Positions 1 to 11,437 of a DNA stretch of 64,000 nt are shown here, piece by piece (positions within the stretch are counted from its first letter, which is position 1; each line of letters begins with the position of its first letter). A program made the position numbers and the translations under genes. The notes below the pieces were generated by a model. It had not been told where the DNA came from and made no database searches. It saw only the letters and a list, made by a program, of their open reading frames with translations. Origin of the DNA: Cunninghamia lanceolata (Eukaryota; Streptophyta; Pinopsida; Cupressales; Cupressaceae); the NCBI GenBank assembly GCA_027924645.1, contig BSBN01000333.1, positions 10,000,001 through 10,064,000 of the forward strand. The letters are read 5' to 3'.

Positions 1-1391
1 GGTATTCATTATAGACCTTATGTTTTGTTCTCTTAACCTCCTTGGTGTCAAGAATGACTTCAAGCTTGACTGGTGCAGCAGGAGGAAGATGTCTGATCCA
101 ATCAACATCAACACCTTCATGAGTATCTATACCTGCATCCAAAGATTTCTTGAAAGGATATAAGTCAGCAATGTTAAAGATTGGTGAGATAACAACTCCA
201 GGAGGGAGTTCTATCTCATATGCATTTTCACCAAATTTGTGGACCACCTTGCATGGCCCAATTTTATTCATCAACAACTTAGTATATCTACACTTAGGTA
301 ACCTCTCTTTTCTGAGATGTGCAAGTACTAAATCTCCAACTTTGAACTAAACATTCCTCCTCTTCAAGTCTGCATACTTCTTGTAAGTTTCCACACTCTT
401 CTTGAGTTGTTCTCTGACTTGATCATGGATATCTTTCATAGCCATTGCAAACTCCTCTCCTTCAGCACTTCTCTTTTCTAACCCTCTTAAATCTCTTAGT
501 TCTTTACCTCTTGGGTTCAATCCATACACTACCTCAAAAAGGACTATTCCCTATGCTCTTGTTAATGGAATCATTATAAGCATACTCTGCCTATGGGATA
601 ACAAGATCCCATTGTTGTCCATGTTCTTTTGTAAGACATCTAAGTAGATTCCCCAATGATCTATTAACTACTTCAGTCTACCCATCTGTTTGTGGGTGAT
701 AGGCAGAGATGAAAGTCAAGTTGGTTCCAAGTTTCCTCCATAATGTCCTCCAGAAGTGGCCTATAAACTTTGAATCTCTATCTGAAATAATGGTGAGGGG
801 CAGTCCATGGATTCTAACTATCTCCTTGAAGAATAGGCTTGCAATGTTAGATGCATCACTTGTGCATTTGCAAGGAACAAAGTGTGCCATCTTGCTAAAT
901 CTATCCACAACTACAAAAACACTATCTACTCCCCTATGAGTTTTGGGTAGGCCTAACACAAAATCCATGCTAAGATGTTCCCAAGGTTTGCTAGGGATTG
1001 GAAGAGGCTGATATAGTCCTGCATTGGAACTAGAACCCTTGGTTCTTTGACAAACTCCACAAGTTTCAACAAATTTTATGATATTAGCATGCATCTTAGG
1101 CCAAAAATTAAACCTTCTTACCTGATCTAGTGTCTTGTCTATGCCAAAGTGTCCTCCAAGACTCCCACAATGCTTCTCCCTTATGAGATTTGTCCTCACA
1201 GAGCACTTAGGGATGCATAACTGAGCTCCCTTGAATAACAGTCCATCTTGCAACAAGAAATTAGAAAATTGGTCATGGAAAGTATATTGAAATTGTTGGA
1301 AAATGGAATATGATTCCTTGAAGTCTGCATCAGCAGCATACATGTCCTTTAATGCTTCCAAACCCACACTTTGGAGTTGAATTTCATGCAC
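1..1391 (-). pseudogene. Element A integrase, C-terminus off the window
   Basis: Integrase would insert the cDNA into the genome. The 237-codon piece at 678-1391 holds the HHCC zinc domain (EKHCGSLGGHFG ... CGVCQRTKG), the first catalytic Asp (MDFVLGL), the second (ISDRDSKF) and the approach to the glutamate (YHPQTDG). A TAG follows QTDG where Q is expected, in QTDGQTE. Further pieces at 347-529 and 1-350 give the GKELRDL region and the C-terminal HLRKERLP ... SPIFNIADLY module. The minus-strand frame is still open at base 1 and points to a chromodomain (KHKVYNEY) just outside the window. Confidence 0.88.
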
Positions 1392-1420
1392 TAGGATTGA
1401 TCTCCTGCTTAAGGCATCTG

Positions 1421-2877
1421 CTACCTTATTGGATTAGCCCTTCTTATGTTTGATGGTGAAGGTCTAACTTTGCAAATACTCACCCACTTGATGTGCCTAT
1501 GACTCAACTTGTCTTGGTTGTTTAAGAAACTCAAAGCATGATTGTCTGTGAAGACTACAAATTCTTTGGGTAAGAGGTAATGTCTCCACTTCCTTAGGGA
1601 CTGCACTAATGCATAAAGTTCCAAATCATATGAAGAGTATTTTCTCTTGGCCTCATTGATTTTTTCACTAAATAAAGCTACTGGGCTGCCTTCTTGGCTC
1701 AAGACTGCACCTATTGCTGATCCACTAGCATCACATTCCACTATAAAGACTTTGTCAAAGTTAGGTAAAGTAAGTATGGGTTGTTGTGCTACTCTCTTCT
1801 TCAAGTATTCAAAACTCTTTGCTGCCTCCTCAGTCCACTAAAACATTCTTTTCTTATCTCCTTTACTGGTGTCAAGAATAGGAGAACAAATATGACTAAA
1901 AATTTTAATAAATTTCCTATAAAATGTAGCCAAACCATGAAAACTTCTTACCTCTCCTATTGATTTTGGAGTTGGCCAACTAAGAATGGCTTCAACCTTG
2001 GAAGAATCCATCTTCAATGTGCCCTTGGAGATCGCAAAACCAAGGTATACTAGCTCTTCCTTCATAAACTCACACTTCTTGAGGTTTATCATCAGCTTCT
2101 CCTTATTCAACCTCTGCAAAACCATGTCAAGATGCTGCAAGTGCTCCTCTTTTGTCTTGTTGAACACAAGAATATCATCTAGATAGACAACTACAAACTT
2201 CCTAATAAAAGGCTTCAAGACCTCATTCATTAGTCTCATAAATGTACTAGGAGCATTTGAAAGTCCAAAAGGCATTACCATCCATTCATAGAGTCATTCA
2301 TTGGTTTTAAAGGCAGTATTCCATTCATCTCCTTCCCTTATCCTGATTTGGTAATATCCACTTTTGAGATCAATCTTGGAGAAGTAGCATGCACCTCCCA
2401 AACAATCCATTAGGTCCTCCATTATGTGTATTGGGAACCTATATTTGATTGTGATTTTGTTTATGGCCCTTGAACCAGTACACATACTCCACTCTCCACC
2501 TTTCTTGGGTGCTAAAACAATAGGAACAACACATGGACTTAAGCTCTCTCTGATGAGTCCCTTGTCTAACAACTCTTGGACTTGTGCTTTGATCTCTTAT
2601 TCTACTATGGGGTCAATTTGTATGCAGCCTTGTTGGGAAAATTAGCTCTAGGGATCATATCTATGTGATGGTTGATATCTCTTATTGGAGGTAATGAACT
2701 TGGCAAATCATCTACCACTATATCCTTATACTTGTCCAATAAAGACTGAACTTCACTAGGTATACTTTCCACCTTATTTGCTGCTAAATCAGACTTTGTC
2801 TTAGGTCTAATTACTACTGCAAATCCATGTCCTTCTTCCTTCATTGTTTGCAAAAACTCTTTCTCTACTACTACCAT
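1421..2877 (-). pseudogene. Element A reverse transcriptase and RNase H, decayed
   Basis: This module would copy element RNA into DNA and degrade the RNA strand. Pieces at 2605-2877, 2294-2572, 1838-2281 and 1421-1804 read in order. Visible motifs are the RT entry LLDKGLIRESLSPC, the catalytic YLDD box (2174-2185), the [10 protein letters not shown] helix region, and RNase H residues in ECDASGSAIG, the YSSYDLE helix and FTDNHAL. Catalytic residues are still present. Breaks are a TGA just before the [11 protein letters not shown] motif (about 2291), a TAG before the connection domain (about 1839), and frameshifts near 2590 and 1440. Confidence 0.9.
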
Positions 2878-3002
2878 AATGCTAGACCCAACTTGCTTAT
2901 CAGCTTCTTCTTCTGAAGGGGTGTTAATGAGAATGAGACTCCATCCTTCTCTATCACATAAATGTTCTTCTGACCATCATGTTTGCTCTTTCTGTCATGT
3001 TG

Positions 3003-3413
3003 CTAGGGTCTTCCTAGTAGCAGGTGACAAACATCCATAGGAATGATGTCACAAAGGATCTTATCTTTATAACCTCCAATGTTAAACTCTACCCATGACT
3101 GTTCATTCACCAAGACTTGTTGTCCTTTGTTTAGCCATGACAATTTGTAAGGTGTGGGATGAGGAATCCTCTTCAAGTTCAACTTCTCTACCATTTCTAA
3201 AGAAACCAGATTGTTAGTGGAACCAGAGTCAACAACTACTTTGCATACATTTCCATGTGACTTGCAAGTTGTTCTGAATAATGACTTCCTTTGTGAAGGC
3301 TCCTTAGTTGCTGGCACCTTGAGGAGTGTCCTCCTTATCATCAATGCATCACCTCTCTCAGGAGCAGCAGGTTGAAGTGGTGAATTGACACTTTCACTAT
3401 CCTCTTCATGCAC
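3003..3413 (-). pseudogene. Element A aspartic protease, decayed
   Basis: The protease would cut the Gag-Pol polyprotein. A 136-codon open stretch holds the retropepsin active-site motif VVDSGSTNN (near residues 60-68) and the C-terminal LLLGRP motif. The next codon is a stop (TAG) where the relative in element C has a tryptophan codon (GRPW). The reading resumes downstream on the same strand. D-S-G in place of the commoner D-T-G is normal for some plant gypsy proteases. Confidence 0.85.
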
Positions 3414-4493
3414 TATTTGAGTTCTTCATTCACCTCCTTGAAAACTTGATGCTTACTTGTCTGGGAACTTGAATGCAGGATGTCCAAACTGATGATAGTT
3501 GTAACATTTGCCTGAGAAAGTGTTTGATCCTCTACCTTGGCCACCAAACCTTCCTCTAATATTTGATCTTCTTCCTCTAAAGTTGCCTCTTTCACTTGAC
3601 TCACCCCCTTGTTCTTGATTCTCCTTGTTGCTGCCACTTGATTCTCCTTGTTATTTTTGTGACTGTCCTCTTGCACCAAAGTTACCTCTACCTCTGAATT
3701 TCCTTCCTCTGCCCCTAGTCTATTGTTCTTGTCTCCTTTTTATCTTTTCTTTTGGCCTCACTGCCAATTGGAAACATTATTCCACATTTCTAGGGGTGGC
3801 AAGGCTGATCTCATCCTGAATATTGAGCCTAAGCCCATTGATATACCTAGCAATTTTCTCAACTTCATCTTCATTGTGCCCTGTCCTCATGGTCATCTTA
3901 TGGAATTCTTCAGTGTAGGCTATAACATCCATGTCTTTTTGTTTTAAATTATGCAATCTCCTAAAGGTTTAAATTGCATAATCCTTAGGAAGAAATTGAC
4001 TCTTCACTTTGGACACCATCTAGTCCCATGAACTGATTTTTGCTTTTCCTTTCCTTAACCTCTCTGATTGAACATAGTTCCACCATGTCAATGCTGACCC
4101 CTTCAACTTGGTCTTAGCCAATTTGACCTTTTGCTCTTCTGGCATCTCCTTGTACTCAAAGTAGTTATCTAAGGCATCAATCCAATATAATACTTCCTCA
4201 CTGTTCATTTTTCCTTCATACATGGGTAACTCCATTTTGACATCAATGCTTTCTCCTTTCATAGTCTGCAACATCTTCATAAACCTTCTATCATTTGGAT
4301 CCATCTCTTCCACATTGGATCCCTCTTGAGGGCCTACATTCTCACCCTCATTCTCTTGGTCACTCTCTTCCTCAATGACCTGATCTCTTCTCAGGTTTGC
4401 TTCTATGGCTGCAAGTCTGGCTAGGACTCCCTCTTGAGATTCCTTCATCATTCTTACTTCTCTAGTGAGGATTGGAGTGTTTCTTGGAGGCAT
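3413..4493 (-). pseudogene. gag: Element A gag (nucleocapsid-capsid), decayed
   Basis: Gag would form the cytoplasmic particle that packages element RNA. The ATG at 4493 opens a run of 157 codons holding an acidic, coiled-coil-like N-terminus and then the capsid-type gag domain, with the family signature LKGSALTWWNY near residues 131-141. A stop follows at about 4020. Later fragments on the same strand (3413-3679) include the nucleic-acid-binding knuckle near 3463-3505. There the CCHC pattern survives only as C-x2-Y-x4-H-x4-F, so two of the three zinc-binding cysteines are lost. The start is chosen for its distance from the primer binding site and the open frame. Confidence 0.85.
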
Positions 4494-4557
4494 CTTGCAC
4501 TATTCCTCCTTCACACTTTAACTTCCTTCTTTCTTCCCAATTAGAACCTGAACCTAG

Positions 4558-4569
4558 GCTCTGATACCA
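4558..4569 (-). other. Primer binding site of element A (initiator tRNA-Met type)
   Basis: The minus strand reads TGGTATCAGAGC, the standard plant site complementary to the 3' end of initiator tRNA-Met. It lies two bases inside the LTR and 65 bp upstream of the gag start at 4493. Confidence 0.9.
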
Positions 4570-4571
4570 CT

Positions 4572-6107
4572 TGATGCAGAGCAGGGGATGCTTCAAGAAT
4601 GACAGTCAACATGATCCTTAAGACTCACTAAGCTGACTATCCTAACTTGACAAGTTTCTTCTTTAACTAGCATGGTTGCCCAATGATGAAACATGCACAA
4701 ATGGAGACAAATGAGTTAACCAACCTACTACACTCTTAGTACACCTTGAATCACTTTGTCTTTTCATACTAAGACCACTGAAGGTCACCAAGAACTTTGA
4801 CACTACACCCTTCTAAACGTTCCTTTGAAAATAGTCCTATTTGTTAGTAGCCCTTAGAATGGGGTTTTTGAAGCTTAACTTGAAAATTTCATGACAAACC
4901 CATGACTGAGTCATCTTTTTGGGTACCCATTATGCCTTTACACAACATGTCAAACATGCAACATGGGTTGTTTTGGAACATGTGCCTCTAAAATGGACTA
5001 TACCCTGCTGTTTTAGGCCTAATTAGGCCTCCTAGACTGCTTCAGCTTGGTTCCTATACCTCCAAAACACCAAATGAGTTTGGTATTTTGCAAAACTAAC
5101 TTGAAGACTCCTAATACACTTCAACTAATGAGGTTTGAAGGTTTCTTTGCAATGATTCAATGTGGAAGTGTTACAACTAGGACTGCACCACTCTAAATCA
5201 GCCTTGGCAACTCTATCATGACAGGACAATCAAGGGAAAAGCATGGAAACTCTTATGAATGTTCTTAATCTAGTTTTGTGTGTCATACTTGGACTCTTTG
5301 ACACCATATACACCTGCTCCAAAACATGCAAGATCAAAAAACCAACCCCAAATGCTCAAATTCCTCTTCAACTGTGTTGTCATAGTTTGATACATGAGGA
5401 TATCAGACCTACATTCATTCCTCACACGTGCCAAACTTCTTCCTTGCATTTGCAAACATTAGAAAGACAAAATCTACCATGCCATTCCATCCATTTTGGT
5501 GACCCAACATAGATGGAATGGGTCAAAAACCCATTGGTTCTCCTAAAACCCTCAAAACTAGGGTTTATAAACCACTTTCAAAAAAACAAAGATGAAAAGC
5601 TTCTAGATTGATGAAATTCTGCCCAACTTGATTCAAATGAAATTTAAAAACATCCCTCATAAGATTTCAGACATTTTCCTCCTTAACAGTATTGTACGGC
5701 TGAGTGCAGTACGTTAGAACAACAAGGAAACAACAAAAACTCTGAAAAATTAGAAAACAAGGTCAAAATTTTGTATTATCTTCAATCCAAACACATTCTC
5801 TACCTTCCTTGAGGAATGAGAGGCAAAATATAATTGTTTACAATAAGATCCACATTCACCATGCCTTCCACCATCGTGGAAAAGCCCAAGAATAAGGCAA
5901 AAAGACTGATTGTCATAAAAGCAGCTCAAAAGGAAAGTTCTAAATTTAGGCAAAGTATTAAAGATTCTACTCCTACATAACCTCCATTATATCAAAATGC
6001 CTCTAGTGGGATTATTACATCATTTAATAAGGAAACTCCACCAAAAATTCAAAAATTGCCTTGGAAAATTAAGAAATTGCCTTGGGGAACTAGGTGCCCC
6101 TGCACCA
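4572..6107 (-). repeat. 5' LTR of element A
   Basis: The inner end is firm: plus-strand TGATGCAGAGC begins two bases beyond the primer binding site. The outer end is placed at ...CCCCTGCACCA (6107) because it mirrors the outer end of element C's LTR (...CTCCTGCATCA) and is preceded by a similar GCCC-rich context. The partner LTR lies outside the window, so this end and the length of about 1.5 kb are inferred. No complete coding frame is seen in it. Confidence 0.6.
5574..5581 (-). promoter_or_regulatory. Candidate TATA box in LTR A
   Basis: The minus strand reads TTTATAAA about 1 kb before the LTR's inner end. Position and sequence fit an LTR promoter; there is no other support. Confidence 0.3.
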
Positions 6108-6336
6108 CTATAGGAGAAGGGGCGTCTGTAGAAGTCTCTATGTCATCATGACATTCAAGCTCTTCCCATTTATTAAGCACTACAACTATTTTATGATCAT
6201 ATGTTTGAAAAACATCAAGTGGAAGAAGACAATCCAAGGCAAGATCTTCTGGGAATGGAGGATCAACTGGATCTCCATACATCTCCCAAATTTTGATCCA
6301 AAGGTCACGAGGGCACTCAATATCTGTAGTGGCCAT
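6108..6336 (-). pseudogene. Unrecognised ORF fragment interrupted by element A's LTR
   Basis: A 95-codon frame starts at an ATG at 6336 and runs into LTR A; its last codons (6049-6107) are LTR sequence. The protein is acidic (LWIKIWEMYGDPVDPPFPEDL) and I do not recognise it. In the unnested order it lies about 1 kb downstream of the copia-type primer binding site at 29419-29430. It could therefore be the start of that element's gag, but it lacks a gag motif I can name. Confidence 0.35.
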
Positions 6337-6508
6337 CTAGGTGTCAATATCAACACTACAACCAATCACTCCTAGGATGTGTTCAATCTTAGAATCCCAC
6401 ACAAATTTCTACTAATAGGATGTAGGTTAAGGAAAAAGTCCATAGAGATGGGACAAAATATGAAGCCACATGAAATGCATCAGGATTCCATCTTGCTAAG
6501 ACTTATAG
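6337..6508 (-). other. Copia-type leader, segment 3 (inferred)
   Basis: This is AT-rich non-coding DNA between the ORF fragment and the solo LTR. It rejoins 11053 onward if the solo LTR and one copy of TATAG are removed. Assignment to the copia leader rests on that continuity only. Confidence 0.35.
6504..6508. repeat. Target site duplication TATAG, left
   Basis: Matches 11053-11057 exactly and abuts the TG end of the solo LTR. Confidence 0.85.
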
Positions 6509-9500
6509 TGTAATGCCCTGCCACGCAACCCTAGAGATAAGGTAATCTATGCATCACAAAAATGGCAATTTTTTTTTTTAAATAGAAGAAATGTTAACAT
6601 AGTGTAACTGATTACCATGCAAGATTAATCTAAAACCAAGTGCATTAAAGAGATATAAATTTTTCCATTACAATATTACAACAGTTAACACCATCAAGAT
6701 ATTGCATAAGAATTACATCATATTTAAGTTCTTCTTTACATAGAGATGCAGCTTTACAAAGACAACTATGTTGTTTTGAGAATACATCAAGGTATAAATA
6801 TTAATATGAAAGTACATAATGAATATATGTTACATTGATCTGAACAAGACAATAGTCTGCCACAAGATAACTCCTCAAGCTCTTGAACAATCCACAAAAA
6901 GACCAATAGGGAGATGCACATCCACCCGACCATGTGGAATCTTGAGGCCCGCCCCCATGCTAGGAGATGACAGTAAGATCCCATGACATATACAGTCAGC
7001 TTGGCAATACACATGAACTCCCCAACCACACAAAACATTACACAGACAATAGTTCCAAGGGCTACCACACAAGACAAGGCAAAAGATCAACAAGGGAATA
7101 CTAGACTATAGTAGACAGGAGTGTCATCACGTGGGTTGTCATGGGTTGTCTTGGTAGGCCCTCCTAGGCTCCTGCCCCCATCCTGGGTTATCCTGGTAGC
7201 CTCTCCCGACCTCCGGCCCCCATACAAACTCACGTGGAATCAACTTACCTTTTGTGAGGACAAGGTAGTTGATTTTTCCATCCCAGGCCTTCCCATCTCA
7301 TCTCAAGCCTAAATGAGCACTTGAGCTATGAGTGAGGCATCCATTTTATCTTATTAAGTGTGTTTACTACCCAACCCCCTAAGTACATTAATTAGGTTAT
7401 CACTGAGTTAAGAAACTCTCACATGGGTTATCCTGGAAGCCACTTCAGGCTCCGGCCCCTATTGAGAGCCACTCCCCTACCTGCGGCTAGAAGACCCTTC
7501 CCATCAAACAAACAACCCATAATTATGCAAGGAATTTTGTCGTCTTGCATACTAAATGTAATCACTGGGAACATTTCCAAAGTTATGATACAACATTCAA
7601 GATATATATAAAATTGCAATCATCAAAATTCCCATACATTTTTTTAAAAACTATAATACATCACCTCGACACAATGCAACAATAACCAACCACCCCATAC
7701 ATAAAACAATATGACTATCACAACATAATCTTAGGAACCAAATCTAAGCCCCTGGAACTGCATGACTCCATTATGACCTCTGACACACTTTGCACAGGAT
7801 TCAATAAGTAATTTCTTGTACTAAGATTACTAACATTAATTTCAACCATATATTTAATCAATATTAAATTACCATTACCCTTAATATCTTTTATTTAATA
7901 TAACCTATAAAATTGCACCTTTATAAAGAGATGCCTAATATTACAATTTTCCAATACTTAATTTAATGCCTATGAAATATAATCATTCCAACTAAAACTT
8001 AAACTAGTAAAACTCTCTTATTAAAGTAAATCTATTTTAAATTAAATAATTTATGGCTTAATGATATTACAAGAAATAATATCAATCATATTAATGATAA
8101 TACTAATGATAATTATAATGGCTTCTAATAACACAAGCAATGATAAATTCGATGAGGTTTAAGGGCCGATTACTATGGGTTTGTAACATTAGCAACAATT
8201 GGGAAAATATGCGTATAAATAATCACCTACAAACAATACGTTATAATAAAGATTGCATATACAACTCAATTCGCATCAAGACACATAATTACCACCTAAT
8301 TTTCTAGTCTAAGCGAGAGCAAAGACACAACATATCCCATACCTAAACTTCTTAAAACAAAAATCCAACCTAATAATAACTGGCAAGAAACATGGCTAAT
8401 CATGCAAAGCAAGACAACCTGCTAAATGGATTTTGGGAAACTTTCTATCTGAAACAGCAATGACTGAGTAATAACGTCAGTTTACAGAACCATTACCAAG
8501 GATTACTCCACATAACAAAGACACTAGCACAGACTTGCTAATCAGCTTTTTCAATGATATGATCCTCTCAGTCAAATCTGGGAATAGATAAACTTTCCAA
8601 AATAAAGGAGGTTGGCCATGTTATAATCAGAAGAAGAACAAAATCAATACATATTCTATGCTACCATACAAGGATTTAATGAGCCTTGACCGAACGGATT
8701 ACTTAGATATTGAAGAATGGTTTTCTTTTACATAAAGAAAATACATTCTAAGACAGAAGTTGATGAGATCTATACATAAGGCCATCGCCCTACTTGAAGG
8801 GTCATTTGGATCACAGGGAAGGCCGCTCAAAGTAAGGGAAAAACTGCTCGATGCAAGGGAAAGCCATTTGAAATATAGAAAAAGAGCATTTGAAATACAG
8901 ATAGGGTCGCTCAAAACATAGATAAGGGCAACCAACTACGATATAGGCTGCTCAGCTCACAAGTACGCCGTTTGAATTACATAGATGACAAAGCAATGAA
9001 TATTGAATCGTGTATACAGAAAAAGGTTTACCCAAGAGATTAAGGAATAATATTTTATTCTCAGGGAGACCCTCATCTATACAGGTACGATTGCATATAA
9101 GGAAAAATCTCTTATGGCAGAAGGAAGAAACTAAATTAAACTGTAGCAAAAACTCATTTGAACAAAATAAAGTGCCAGGTGACCCAACTAAGATATGGGT
9201 GAGTTAGTTTGATGTCTAAAGATTACATTCAACAATAAGGGAGAATAATGCGAAATCAGAGAGAGATAGAAGCTAGGACACAGAAAGTAATAATATGGAA
9301 TCGTAACCATGGCATGCAAACTGATTGAAAGAATGCATCAAAGGAATAACGATCGCATGGCATCAACATTGATGGATTAGGTTTTATTAGTTTCCTCACA
9401 TCAGAGAGATTGAGATATGCACACAAAAGGGTTTGCTATGAAGAAAGAACTTAACAACGTTAGAGCAGGCACAATTGCTCAGGATAAGCACAGAAGATCT

Positions 9501-11052
9501 AATCCGCAAGAACCACAAAAGGGATCCAATACAAACGCTAAGACTATACTATAGCCACATAATGGATTGATTGATTTAAATCCTACGATCCTGCATTCAG
9601 AATTACTCCATAGGGAATACAACTACTGAAATATTTGCATATACATATTTACACATATAATGCACATATGAAATGTATATTTAAATTGTATAGGGACTTA
9701 CTTGGAAGCGAGATGAGGAACTCCAAAACACGAACTCTGTAAATCCCCTTTTTCCCCAAAATGTCTAATGTCCTCCACTCAGAAATTGATGCTCCCCCCT
9801 TAAACAAAATGTCCAGACCCATTCAAATAGTAAAACAATCAATTCCCCCATAACCACATTTTCCCGTTACAGCCATCCACTACTTCTCATTAATTTTCCC
9901 ACTACTTCCCAGCACGACAATACTAAATTTTTATTTATTTTTGGGTGAATTAATTAAGATTTCCTGACAACACAAAATATTTTAGTTTATTACTCTCAAT
10001 TAGAGAATATAATATTTAATATTCCTATTTACAATTATTCTTATTAATATTTTATTTTTATAATTATTATCATTTTGCATATGAATGTTATTAATTAAAT
10101 TCTCAATTAAAAGCACTTATTTACCACATGCCATTATTAATTTATTTATTAAGAAAGACTTATAATTTCTAATAAATTATTATTATTATTATTATTTTAA
10201 ACAATATGCTAACAAGACAAAATTTATATTACGACCACAAGGAAACAAAACATAAACCAACTAATAAAACTAACACAGTCTAATGCCAAATAGTATCAAA
10301 TGACCAAACACGACCAACCATATCTTAAGAAAGTGATTGGCTAACAAGACCAACTGACCAGATTGACAAGGCACAGAACAAGACAACTCATCCTCTTCGA
10401 GGACGATAACAAGCTAAGGGACCTTATGTCATCTTCGATCCACAATTCTCCATTGGATATAAGGCACGTTCAGACCTGCCAATTCAGGTGGAGTCGATGC
10501 TTGGTACCTGCAACCTGCAACAAATGAGATGTCGAGCACATATATATAAACATCAAAACAAGCACACTGTGATAGGGAATTACAGTGTAGCAGGGTGCTC
10601 ATCATGAGTAATGCTACACCATCCCTTCACAAAACATATCGCATTATCCATATCAAGCAAGTTCAAGAATAGCTAAGCATCTATATGAACATCATTAGAT
10701 AAACACATAAGCACCTGCTAAGATTAATTCACATAGTCAATTAAATCCATAGCCAAACATATGCATAAAACATTAATTCAAATAGCCAATATCATCCGTA
10801 ACTAAATAATCAAATGTCAGATAATCACATGAAACATAATAAAACTAGTCTACCAAATCAACTTAACCCATAACTGATTATATCTAAAGCATCATGTACT
10901 AAACATAAACATCAACAATGTCATCATAGTGAACATAAATGAATGTCATCATTAATCATCAAACAATAAATCCATCATCAAATATGTCATCATGTCTAAC
11001 TATAAAGAAATAACTAACAATCTGTCAAAAACCCAAAATGAGGGGCACTACA
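6509..11052. repeat. Solo LTR of about 4.5 kb
   Basis: The ends are TGTAATGCCC and GGGCACTACA, inverted repeats with one mismatch, and TATAG flanks both sides (6504-6508, 11053-11057). No primer binding site, polypurine tract, gag or pol motif is seen inside, and no internal pair of shorter LTRs. A solo LTR left by LTR-LTR recombination is the simplest reading. Contents are AT-rich, with a GC-richer patch at 7120-7500 holding repeats of a GGTTATCCTGG-type motif, and a (TTA)n run near 10176-10196. Short frames inside look random. Orientation is not determined. Confidence 0.8.
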
Positions 11053-11057
11053 TATAG
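11053..11057. repeat. Target site duplication TATAG, right
   Basis: Abuts the CA end of the solo LTR; pairs with 6504-6508. Confidence 0.85.
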
Positions 11058-11432
11058 TTTCCTCTATCCAATATTATTACAGCATGATGCCTTTTAATAC
11101 CCATGATTAACTCCTCAAATTTAGTCACACAATAGACCAATGAAGAGACTCAATCTAGCAAAAGCACAAGATTACCCCCCCCCCCCCCGCACCCCCCCGA
11201 ATTTACTTAATCATGAGAACCCCCCTAGAAAATTATGATTATGGCATTTTATACTTAGTGTGATTACAGTTGCCACAAGCCAAAATAACAAAGTGGCCTT
11301 TTGATTTTGCTACATGCAAATGCCAAAATTAGGCTATAACTAAAAGTACAATTTTTGAGCAAAACTAGACCAAAATGATTATAGATCTGAGAAGTACACA
11401 AAAAAAATGCACTTTCAAAAAAATATTCGCCA
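11058..11432 (-). other. Copia-type leader, segment 2 (inferred)
   Basis: Non-coding, with a poly-C run at about 11175-11197. It is continuous with 28935 onward once element B and one copy of GAAAA are removed. It is therefore part of the DNA into which B inserted. Confidence 0.45.
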
Positions 11433-11437
11433 GAAAA
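11433..11437. repeat. Target site duplication GAAAA, left of B
   Basis: Exact match to 28930-28934. Confidence 0.9.

Larger units (their letters stand above)
1..6107 (-). mobile_element. Element A: Ty3/gypsy chromovirus-type retrotransposon, 5' part
   Basis: Read on the minus strand, the order is LTR, primer binding site, gag, protease, reverse transcriptase, RNase H and integrase. This is the Ty3/gypsy order, with integrase after RNase H. The left window edge cuts the element inside the integrase C-terminal region, so the 3' LTR and target duplication are not visible. The GTYNKL-like integrase tail resembles element C, so A and C look like relatives, but A's LTR is almost twice as long. Every module carries stops or frameshifts, so the copy is dead. 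Superfamily assignment is firm; the exact chromovirus clade is not. Confidence 0.9.

Noticed and set aside
5243..5512. 89-codon plus-strand frame in LTR A
   Set aside because: No motif, opposite to the element's sense, and in an AT-rich LTR where such frames occur by chance.
7121..7312. Short frame in the GC-richer part of the solo LTR
   Set aside because: Built from a local repeat of GGTTATCCTGG; no protein family.
11175..11197. Poly-C run as a functional element
   Set aside because: A homopolymer, possibly variable or a sequencing artefact; no motif around it.
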